This document shows, one piece after another, positions 39,528-47,835 of a DNA stretch of 64,000 nucleotides (position 1 is the first letter of the stretch; each line of letters opens with the position of its first letter). The DNA comes from Dryocosmus kuriphilus (Eukaryota > Arthropoda > Insecta > Hymenoptera > Cynipidae). The translations under genes and the position numbers were made by a program. The DNA lies in contig CM076189.1 of assembly GCA_038277395.1 (NCBI GenBank), positions 238,702,653 through 238,766,652 on the forward strand, written 5' to 3'. The notes beneath the pieces were generated by a model that was not told the DNA's origin, did no database searches, and saw only the letters and a list, made by a program, of their open reading frames with translations.

Positions 39528-40244
39528 TTAACGTATAAAGCTACCGTTTACATATTTGAGTTTTGGTAATTTCTCAATCACTTCTTCGCAAACATTCTGA
39601 ATATAGAAAGTGATAATTTCTAGAAACAGACTTTCAAATCGCATAAGATATAAAAATACAAGTTTTTTCATTGCCTTATTCTTTACACTTACATAATTTT
39701 TTTCTAGATAAGATTTAATGCTTTTTACACAAGGTGATTTAACTTTACACCAAACACTTTCAGCAATGGTTTCAATTATAATATCTTTTGTACGTTGAAA
39801 CGGTATAACACTTTGTTCCAGAATATGCCTATCAATACAGAGGCTAACTTCCTGGAGAACAGCAAATGTTGTTTCTTGTAGTACAAATGGATAATATTTT
39901 TGAGTTTCAGCTTCTTCAATTTGCTCCAAAACCACTATGTAGTCACCATAAGATATAGTCATGTGTATATGGAAATTTCCACAGTCTATGCGTTGTTGCT
40001 TCTCTTGACCACCAAAGTATGATGAAATGATGTTGAAATAACTTTTGAACAATTTCCACTCTTCAGGATTTAAGGTTATAGTTGCTCGAGGATGACTGGC
40101 TAGTAATTTCACTGATGAGACTAACTTTCCATTCCTTTTTAACTCTGCACCGACGACAATTTGCTTTGTGAATGATGAATTCAGATTGTATGTGGTGGAA
40201 TGCAGCATTTGATTTCGAGGTGTATAAGGCATGATGTTGACCAC
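39528..40244 (-). CDS. Polinton 2-specific protein, 238 aa, unknown
   Basis: A complete frame starting 'MVNIMPYTPRNQMLHSTTY'. It has 'TKQIVVGAELKRNGKLVSS', 'PRATITLNPEEWKLFKSYF' and 'NFHIHMTISYGDYIVVLEQ', then a helical C-terminal half with several cysteines ('SVWCKVKSPCVKSIKSYLE'), ending 'YVNGSFIR'. I have the impression that similar proteins occur next to other insect Polintons but cannot name a family. The N-terminal half looks beta-rich, so a nucleic-acid-binding or replication-accessory role is possible, as for its OB-like neighbour. No counterpart was found in Polinton 1. A TATA-like ATAAAGTG (40295-40288) with CAGT (40265) lies just upstream. Confidence 0.55.
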   Translation of the reverse strand: MVNIMPYTPRNQMLHSTTYNLNSSFTKQIVVGAELKRNGKLVSSVKLLASHPRATITLNPEEWKLFKSYFNIISSYFGGQEKQQRIDCGNFHIHMTISYGDYIVVLEQIEEAETQKYYPFVLQETTFAVLQEVSLCIDRHILEQSVIPFQRTKDIIIETIAESVWCKVKSPCVKSIKSYLEKNYVSVKNKAMKKLVFLYLMRFESLFLEIITFYIQNVCEEVIEKLPKLKYVNGSFIR

Positions 40245-40261
40245 ACTTAAGGCTTTCAGTG

Positions 40262-40295
40262 ACTGAGTATAAGTGCAACAAACTTCACACTTTAT
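40262..40295 (-). promoter_or_regulatory. Candidate promoter of the 238-aa gene
   Basis: Minus strand ATAAAGTG at 40295-40288 and CAGT starting at 40265, 30 nt apart. The TATA-like box includes the stop codon of the upstream OB-like gene. Confidence 0.45.
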
Positions 40296-40607
40296 GTATG
40301 TTTTTTCATAAATTCAATCGAATCGTAGCGTCCACCATGATATATCATACAGAGATCACCATCTTGAGAGGCTCTTTGTAGCCCCGAAAGCAGATTTTCA
40401 TCTTTTCTTAGCATGTCAGCGATTCTCTCTGGTAGAAAAACTGAGAATTTTGTTTTCTATGGTTATGAAAAATCTCGTTCCATATTTTGTTGCTGCTTTC
40501 TTGAAGTGTGTAATTTCATAGTTTTTATTTATTTCAAGTTCATCGAGCTTCTTCGTTGGAAGGAATTCCTTGTTCAGGGCAATTTTGTTTAGTTTTGAGA
40601 AATCCAT
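40292..40607 (-). pseudogene. OB-like small protein, Polinton 2 copy, one frameshift
   Basis: The homologue of the terminal-repeat gene of Polinton 1. It begins 'MDFSKLNKIALNKEFLPTK' and includes 'TKYGTRFFITIENKILSF'. It loses one base near 40440 and continues 'LPERIADMLRKDENLLSGL' to 'MIYHGGRYDSIEFMKKH', stopping at 40292-40294. The two ends align with the Polinton 1 protein over the full length. Here the gene lies inside the element, near but outside the terminal repeat, as a single copy. Nucleic-acid binding is inferred from the predicted small beta-barrel pattern only. Confidence 0.65.
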
Positions 40608-40767
40608 CTTCACTGGTTAATTTGTTGAGAGTCAAGATATTAAAGTTTCTTATTAGATTTTGTATTTCTAAACGCACTTGTATCACACGTTTCACTTCTC
40701 GAATATTCTTTAGTAATATATTTAATCGACTTTTTAACTCTTGCTGCTTTCCTTCACAATCTGACAT
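40540..40767 (-). CDS. Small 75-aa frame upstream of the OB-like gene
   Basis: It starts 'MSDCEGKQQELKSRLNILL' and is helical and Lys/Arg-rich to about residue 45 ('IREVKRVIQVRLEIQNLI'). It is the first ATG frame after the promoter at 40778-40811 and overlaps the start of the OB-like gene in another frame. It may be a real small coiled-coil protein or a leader frame. No homologue was recognised. Confidence 0.4.
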   Translation of the reverse strand: MSDCEGKQQELKSRLNILLKNIREVKRVIQVRLEIQNLIRNFNILTLNKLTSEDGFLKTKQNCPEQGIPSNEEAR

Positions 40768-40777
40768 CTAACAGTAG

Positions 40778-40811
40778 ACTGATGAATGAGAAGAACTGGC
40801 CACCTTTTATA
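40778..40811 (-). promoter_or_regulatory. Core promoter of the 75-aa/OB-like unit
   Basis: Minus strand TATAAAAG (40811-40804) and CAGT starting at 40781, 30 nt apart, in the same form as the OB-like gene promoters in Polinton 1. Confidence 0.65.
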
Positions 40812-40917
40812 GATCCTTACCCCCCTCTACTAGATTGTGCAATATGATGCAATAAAGTTCTAGAAGATTCTAGATTGCAGACAAAAGAAAATACGTTTGC
40901 TATACGTTTACTTCGTT

Positions 40918-41218
40918 TTAACCCACTTCATCTCGTCCTTCTTCATCCTCCTCTTTATCATCATTGTTTTCATCATTATCATCATCTGTTTTGATGTTTA
41001 GACAAGAAATTGTCTTCTGCACAGGGTCCCAGTAGATTCTAACTCTCTTTTAAAATAATTATATACATTTCGGATGGAGACAAATAAATTTCAGTAGGAG
41101 CTTCCAATACTTTCCGCACATCTTTGATAAAATCCTTTATTGAAATATCTCTTTTAATATAAAGACAATATTTCGCGTATGCTGCTACTCCGACGAAATA
41201 GTTTTCAAACAAAGGCAT
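40918..41218 (-). pseudogene. Small acidic-tailed Polinton 2 protein, probable single frameshift
   Basis: Read by eye on the minus strand. ATG at 41216-41218 opens 'MPLFENYFVGVAAYAKYC', followed by 'SIKDFIKDVRKVLEAPTEI' and 'LSPSEMYIIILK'. A TAG follows in this frame, but the adjacent frame continues 'RVRIYWDPVQKTISCLNI' into an Asp/Glu/Asn-rich tail ending 'EEGRDEVG' at 40918. Together they make about 100 residues with one small indel. A promoter-like TATATAAG (41365-41358) with CAGT at 41333 (32 nt) lies upstream. No homologue recognised; none seen in Polinton 1. Confidence 0.45.
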
Positions 41219-41329
41219 CTTTTATGTATCAAATCTAATAATACAACTCAAATCTAACACTTCTATTTTTTTTCTGGAACACTTAATCTGACTTTCTAAC
41301 GTTGTGAATAATTCGGATGCTTGATGCTG

Positions 41330-41365
41330 ACTGAAAAAAAAATGGTTGCGAAATGTACTTATATA
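41330..41365 (-). promoter_or_regulatory. Promoter of the small acidic-tailed gene
   Basis: Minus strand TATATAAG 41365-41358, CAGT starting at 41333. It lies just inside the inner edge of the right terminal repeat. Confidence 0.5.
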
Positions 41366-41380
41366 TTTGCAATTAATGTG

Positions 41381-42815
41381 GGTACTATCTTTGTCTATTA
41401 ATATCACCTTCTTTATCTTATAGTTCTAGAAGCTTCTAGATTATAAGCATCATGCTTAGACACGCTTGGAATGTAATGCGCAATTACAAAATTCTTAGAA
41501 GATGACGTAATTTCTAAGAACCGACAAATTTCTTGGAAAAATATATTAGGGAAGTAATAAATCATGTCGATTAGCTTATATATATATATAAACACAATCC
41601 ATAATTCTTAGAAGATGACGTAATTTCTAAGAACTGACAAATTTCTTGGAAAAATATATTAGGGAAGTAATAAATCATGTCGATTAGCTTATACATAAAC
41701 ACATTCCATAACTATATGCGTTACAGAAATCGGATACTTTTAATGGCATAACTTCTTCAATAAGTCTCCCTATGTTTTATAGAACAAAGATTCCTTCGTA
41801 ATCAGATCAGATTGTGACCTACTTTTAAATTTTATTTTAACGCATTACGGAAGCAATAAATTATATCAATTAGTAATGCCACATTTCATCTCTTACACGT
41901 GCGCTGTCAAATTCTTGTCACATAATTACTATATTATATTTTCATGATATGTTTTATAGAACAAAGGGTTTCTTTATAATCAAGTTAGACACGTTTAGGC
42001 AGGTTTGCAGTCTAAACGATAAACACATTATATAAGAATGAGTCGTACTCTTCACGAGTATTTTTAATGATATAAATTCCTCAATAATTCTCCCTATGCT
42101 TTATAGAACAAAGATTCCTTTTTAATCTTATTAGACTCGTGACCTACTTTTTAAATTTTATTTTAACGCATTACGGAAGCAATAAATTATATCAATTAGT
42201 AATGCCACATTTCATCTCTTACACGTGCGCTGTCAAATTCATGTCACATAATTACTATATTATATTTTCATGATATGTTTTATAGAACAAAGGGTTTCTT
42301 TATAATCAAGTTAGACATGTGTAGACACGTTCGCAGCCTGCGCGATAAACACATTCCATAAGAATGAGTCATACTCTTCACGAGTATTTTTAATGATATA
42401 AATTCCTCAATAATTCTCCCTATGCTTTATAGAACAAAGATTCCTTTTTAATAATCTTATTAGACTCGTGACCTACTTTTAAATTTTATTTTAACGCATT
42501 ACGGAAGCAATAAATTATATCAATTCGTAATGCCTCATTCCATCTCTTACACATGCGCTGTCAAATTCTTGTCACATAATTACTTTATTATATCCTCTTG
42601 ACACGTGGCATAGGAGAAAGAGAGAGAGGGGCAGAGAGAGAGAGAGAGGGAGATATTTGTTTATGCAAAATTCATGTTTAACAATCGCGTATTATTTATT
42701 TACTGACGTCACACCGGGCTAGATGCTTAGCGCGGACTTGAACCGCTTTAGCTCTCGATGTCGGTAACTGTCGGTAACAGGAATCTATATTTAGAAACCC
42801 CCTTGTATAACTACT
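41381..42815 (+). repeat. Polinton 2 right terminal inverted repeat
   Basis: Inverted partner of 28115-29540, ending 'tataactact'. It carries the same 325-bp and 108-bp internal tandem units in reverse order. Differences from the left arm are few (for example a small 'ataatc' insertion near 42450). Confidence 0.92.
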
Positions 42816-42821
42816 AATGCG
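42816..42821. other. Polinton 2 target-site duplication, right copy
   Basis: 'aatgcg', an exact match to 28109-28114. Confidence 0.95.
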
Positions 42822-44402
42822 CCTGAGTAGCGGGCAGATTTTTCAGTAACTTTTAATAACTTTTTGTTAACTTTATAATAATGTATTTTTTATGAAAACA
42901 ACTATTATACGTCTCATGACTAGTTAAAACAAAAGAATATATCTTCAAAACAGTATCAAACATATTTCTTTTTCACGCGCGAGCGGCGCTCCTCGTATGG
43001 GATGTTCGAACACTACCTCGTACTTCTGGCAAAAGAAAAGTGCACATTTTCCCAGATAACAAACGTGCGGGGCACGCTACCCGCACGACGTGCGAGGCAC
43101 GCAATGCGTGCAGAGTGCGAGGCATATGCGACACATTTCGTGAGAGGCAGGTATGTGCAAGGCATATGCGGCACACTTCGTGGGAGGCAAGAATGTGCGA
43201 AACATATGCGTCGCATTTCGTGATAGGTGCTTTTATAGAATAATGTTAATATAAATTATATTAATATTATGAAAATACTCACATTTGTCATAATTTTATA
43301 CTATTCAAAACTTTTAAAATATCAATTTTAATAACATTTTACAATTTACTGATTGACCGAATAATCCTAAATGAAGAAAGACCGAATTTATGCAAGTTGT
43401 ATATTTAAAAATTATATATTTGTTATTTTTATTGTTTAAAAAATCATTTCTGATATATTTTACCCCGTATATTCTATTTATGCGTGTTTGAACTTCTCGC
43501 CTGATTACGTGGCTAGAAACATAAGTTGCGATATAATAAGTTTTTAATCTTATATAAGATTAAAAATTTTTTCAAATAATACGCGCACTAACCACAAGAG
43601 TCAGTTCAGTCTAAAAGTATGGCATATGGCTAGCGCCGTAGCTTCGCTGTCGAGAGGAATCAGGGTCCTGCGTCTAGCTCTGTCAATGTTCCGTTACACT
43701 ACTGTTCCGAGCGGTCGGTTTTTTGTTAGCGTCTGTTGAATACTATAATATTTTAGAGTTATATGCGACGAAAGTTAAAGATATTTTTATCTTCGATCGC
43801 GTTTTCCCGCGCATATGCATGCTCAAAATATATCGATTTCGATTATTGATGTACAATAACAATATCAAACATAACCTTTTTTCATCAATAACTTTAGCAT
43901 CTGTGCAGTGTGATTTTGATAAATATAAATATTCTTTAAAGATTGCTTCGAAGTTCCCAAAGTGAAAGTGTGGAAGCCTTGCAGAAGACGTATAATATCT
44001 TTTCAGAAATAACAAAGGTATAACTATAAAAATATGCGTTTTCCGGATTCTTTGAATTTCGAACGATTTTCTCACTATAATATATAAGTTTCTCAATATT
44101 ATGGTAAAGTCTAGTTTAGGCACTTTTAACAAAAATTATGTTCTTTTTCAACTTTTGCAAAAATCGGTTGATTATGACATATATCCCATATAGCAATCTG
44201 CCGGCACACTAACTGCACAGTGCCGGCAGGCTCTGCGGATAGATCAGCAGGTCATGTCCGTAGACGTTGAGACAGATGCGGGTGCATATGCTGCGCATTA
44301 CGCCGTCAGGCCCTGCCGGCACGGTATGTTGGCATCCTGCCGTTAGCATATGTCGTACCATCTAGCTTGCACTCTGCCGTTATCCTGCTCACATAAACTG
44401 AA
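42822..44402. other. Non-coding stretch with a 35-45 bp minisatellite
   Basis: It begins with the complement of a family A head ('gcgggcagatttttc', 42832-42846). About 42975-43225 is a GC-richer array of imperfect units with 'gtgcgaggcatatgcg' and 'cacatttcgtgagaggca'. Open frames on both strands there are repeat artefacts. The rest (43230-44400) is AT-rich. A 'ctgccggcac' cluster lies at 44195-44345. No gene was recognised. Confidence 0.55.
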
Positions 44403-45607
44403 GAGAAAAATCTGCCCGCCTCGCGGGCACATTCTCATCGCGCGTCGCGCGCGAAGAATAAGCGCGCGATCTGATAGTCGTCGCGCTTCGCGATCCGATA
44501 TATTTGAACCTCGCGCTTCGCGCTCAGGTGTTTTTAATCGTTGCATTTCGTACTCGGTTTTCGTTACTTATAGGCCTTAAGTTTTCAAAATACCTGCTTT
44601 TAATAAAATTATCAAATTTGAATTTTATTAAAAGTTACAGAAGAAACTATTTTATTTAAGGCTCTATCGACCTTAAGGAATGCATTCTCATCATGATACT
44701 TGCGCTGCGCGCTCAACAGTTATTTTTTTTTTAAATCCATTGTAGACTAGTAAATTTTTTTTGATATTTTCCAAATTTTCACAATGCATAGTTTTTTTGC
44801 TGAAAAGTGATTTTCTTTACATTTAATAACATATTTCACAAATAACTGATCAAAAACTATGCGTTCTTACAAAAAAAAATGATATAAAGCAAATTTGTAG
44901 ATCCTTTTAGAGTGAAAAATTTTTTACCTGATACTTTTTTGTATCTTGCATAGTTTTGCAGAAAATTCTAATTTTAGATTTTTGTATAACGTTTTCTCGA
45001 TTTAAAAACTGTGCATTTTATCAAAAAACGGTTTGGACAAGATCCGTACATCTTTTTGAGATAAACAACTTTGTTTATTATCATTTTTTTTCGATCTCGA
45101 ATATTTTGGCGGGAAACCACAGTTTTTTATTTTTAATAACGTTTTCTCGATTAAAAAAAAACCGTGTATTTTATCAAAAAAAAAAAAAAAATTTCGACAA
45201 AATTTGTAGGTTTTTTTTTAAACGAACAATTTTACTCTTCGATATTTTGTTCGTATTTTGTATAATTCAGCTGGAGCATGAATTTTTTGATTTTGTAAAA
45301 ACCGTTTTTGATGAATAAAACCATAACTGTTGGTCAAAAGTGGCTGGTTAACGATCTAGTTCTTACTTTTTATGCCTTTCAGAAGTATGCGAAAGCGCAA
45401 TCTAATTCGATTAGTCCTCTGAAATTTATCGTGCTAACAGATTACTACAACGACGCTGTCAACGACAACAGACAGACACCTTCGTAAAAAACCGTTTTTT
45501 CGGACTCAAAAGTTCTCAAAACGTGGAGATTTAAAGAAAACTGGGGGAGGGGGTCAAATTTTACATAAATATAATACGGAATACCTTCTCTGATGAGAAT
45601 GTAATAA
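44403..45607 (+). repeat. Family A repeat, near-complete copy
   Basis: The head hairpin 'tgcccgcctcgcgggca' (44413-44429) is followed by 'acattctcatc', then several palindromic 'cgcgcttcgcgctc' units (44440-44530), an internal 'cattctcatcatgatac' (about 44690), AT-rich tandem units (44740-45300), the GAC/CAGACAGA block (about 45450-45480) and the tail 'gatgagaatgt' (45591-45601). The head 'acattctcatc' and the tail 'gatgagaatgt' are perfect 11-bp inverted repeats. Confidence 0.75.
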
Positions 45608-45684
45608 GTAGAAATAAAGGGTTACTAGGGTGAAGAATTTATTTATATTTATTACAATTATTTATAATATATTATGTTATTATT

Positions 45685-46363
45685 TTATACAGACTGACTG
45701 TCATCATTTAAAACTGAACGTGCTTTTGCTGCTCGTATAACCTCAGTCATATGCCGTTTAAAAGTATCTCGGGTTAGATTTATGCTTTGCCCAGGTATCG
45801 TTTCCTTTGCCACAGCTGCAACAAAAAATATGATATTAATATTGATTTCTTAATTTTAATATGAATATCATAATAGTAATATTATGATATTAATATTATT
45901 ATTAGGTTCAATATTACGTATAATGCAGTTTTTCGGCAACTGAGAATGTCAAATCCCATGCTTTACCGTAAAAAACAGAGGCCATCTTTGTGTTTCCGAA
46001 TTCTTTTGTGCCATCCTTTCCACTCCAAGTAAATTTGAAAATCAAACTATCACACATACTCTCCTTTAGATAATGGGACAGGCCTTCTCTGAAGTTGAGT
46101 CCTCCAACCGTGCACAGAAAATCATACTGCGAAAGATAAAAATTGACATCGTGCTCCTGCAACTATACTTAAATTTTTGCTCAGAATGTATATACTTACC
46201 AATTTCTTCTGTTTCGCTCCATCTTTAATAAATTCTTCGAATTGCAAAGATGTTTGTAGTTTGTTTTTCGTACAATGTTTTTCTAGGAACCTTTGGTTTA
46301 TTGACATTTTTCTGAATATTTGCCAGTACAGATATGATGTACTCGTTTTGTTCTATGACTACT
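45685..46363 (-). pseudogene. DUF4806 gene fragment, three exons, one frameshift
   Basis: Minus strand exons with consensus borders: 46363-46200 (acceptor TTTACAG, donor GTAAGT), 46126-45967 (acceptor TTTCGCAG, donor GTAAAG) and 45815-45685 (acceptor TTGTTGCAG, then stop). Exon a reads 'QNEYIISVLANIQKN' and later, after a frame change near 46270, 'LQFEEFIKDGAKQKKL'. Exon b reads 'YDFLCTVGGLNFREGLSHYL' and 'FKFTWSGKDGTKEFGNT'. Exon c reads 'AVAKETIPGQSINLTRDTF' and 'EVIRAAKARSVLND'. The GG and W-x-G-x-x-G-x-x-x-F pattern is that of DUF4806, a family of unknown function common in insects and other animals. Intron positions and phases equal those of 53157-54948. Confidence 0.68.
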
Positions 46364-46914
46364 CTGTAAAAAATATGAAAATGAAATTTATAACATGTAT
46401 AATCATAATTCGACAAAAGTAGTTAATATACAATTTTCATTACTCACTCAAGACGAAATGCAAAGAACAAATAAAGATATCTGGAAATATCAAAATTATA
46501 TCCGTAAGAATATTATTCCTTAAATTCAAATTTTCTTAGATTTTTCATTGATCATAATAATACTCTAGACGAGTCTATTTTATGAAACTATTAGTATTAA
46601 TCAATTATGTAGATATATGTGAACTACAAACGTAAAATGAAAATTTCTCTTCATTTTTTGTTCACATCTAAAGCTTCTTCTAGAAAAAGGATGAAGATAA
46701 TTTTGCAAAAAAATTGTCTGCTACTTTTTATGCTAATCGATTGATTAGATTATTAGGCTATCCAGGGGGGGGGGGGGGGGGGGGGGGGCAAAAGTAACAT
46801 TTGAATTCTTCTATCAGAAATTCATCAGCAAATGCATCATTCAATCAATGAAAATAATACTAAGAATAGGGTAAAATGACATATACTTTGCGGCAAAATT
46901 TTGCAGCTAAATTT
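46364..46914. other. AT-rich non-coding stretch with 24-bp poly-G run
   Basis: No gene. A pure G homopolymer of 24 bases lies at 46765-46788. The upstream exon(s) of the DUF4806 fragment would lie here but were not found. Confidence 0.5.
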
Positions 46915-47197
46915 ACCCCTAAAATAAATAAAATATTCTAACATATAAAACAGGAGAGTTACTTTCGGTATTTAAGAGCATTTTAGTTTATAAAAATGCA
47001 TGAGAAAAAAAATGACAAGTCAAAGAAATTAAAATTGGAAAGTTTGAAATGTTGTGTTCACAATTTTGATTCTTTTGACTTGCCAATTTCTTTTGTGCAT
47101 TTTTATTTCGAAAATGCTCCTAATTACCAAAAATAATTTACCTAATATATACATAAGCGTTAGAACTTTTTAATGTATTTCAGGGGTAAATTAAGCT
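46915..47197. repeat. Fold-back MITE-like element, about 283 bp
   Basis: The ends are inverted: 'agctaaatttacccct' (46916-46931) and 'aggggtaaattaagct' (47182-47197). The inversion extends inward through 'gagcattttag' and 'aaatgctc' blocks and 'gacaagtcaaag' and 'cttttgacttgcc'. Non-coding. Confidence 0.6.
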
Positions 47198-47214
47198 GTA
47201 ATTTTCTCGTTCTT

Positions 47215-47835
47215 CTTCTTAATATTTTCTCATATCTTGCATAGTTTTGCTGAAAAGTGTATTTCTGTATATTTAATAACATATTTTACGAATTACTCAA
47301 AAATTATGCGTCTTTACAAAAAAAATTAAAGAAGCAAATTTGTTGATCTTTCTGAAGTAAACAATTTTGTTCTTTATTATTTTTTTTTGTATCTTGGATA
47401 GTTTAGCAAAAATTTTAATTTTTGATTTTTTAATAAAGTTTTTCTCAAATAAAACAAAAACCGTGCATTTTATCGAAAAATAGTTAAATCATGTGCTAGA
47501 AGTTCTGAACGCTCAAATGAACGAAATATTTTTCTCAACTTTATATTTTATCTAAAAATCTTGTTCCAATTACAAGTAAAAAAAGGTATTATAAGTTTCT
47601 TTAAAGCTATACTATTTTCAATGTCAATAAGAAAATATTTTAACATTTTTTCTAGCATACAAAATCGCAATTAAAAAATTTGTTCATTTGAACGTTCAGA
47701 ACTTCAAGCACGTGTTAAATCAAAATTTATAGATCTTTTTGAGACAAACAACTTTGTTTATAATCATTTTCTTTGTAAGTTGAACATTTTTGGCGGGAAA
47801 CCACATTTTTTTAATTTTTCGTAACGCTTTTGTAA
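47215..47835 (+). repeat. Family A fragment, split by a MITE
   Basis: AT-rich family A units at 47215-47489 and 47721-47835 ('aaaaccgtgcattttatcg', 'tttatagatctttttgaga', 'ggcgggaaacc'). The 225-bp inverted-repeat element at 47490-47714 separates them. Confidence 0.6.
47490..47714. mobile_element. 225-bp MITE with about 30-bp terminal inverted repeats
   Basis: The left end 'catgtgctagaagttctgaa' and the complement of the right end 'cacgtgcttgaagttctgaa' match with two mismatches, and the match continues into 'cg.tcaaatgaac'. The flanking 'ttaaat' on both sides (47484-47489 and 47715-47720) is a likely target duplication. Non-coding. It is inserted in a family A unit. Confidence 0.75.

Larger units (their letters stand above)
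28115..42815 (+). mobile_element. Polinton/Maverick 2 (14,701 bp)
   Basis: It has terminal inverted repeats of about 1.43 kb and an exact 6-bp target duplication. Gene order is: polymerase B (+), minor-capsid/accessory chimera (-), protease (-), PLA2 protein (-), ATPase (+), conserved unknown (+), fibre-like (+), integrase (+), unknown 238-aa (-), OB-like (-), a 75-aa frame (-) and a small acidic protein (-). Integrase, ATPase, protease, PLA2 protein and the 334-aa protein are open. Polymerase B has three indels and the major capsid gene is gone. It was inserted into the end of a family A repeat. Confidence 0.96.

Noticed and set aside
43002..43243. Four overlapping frames rich in Arg, His and Cys
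   Set aside because: Open in several frames on both strands because of a GC-rich minisatellite.
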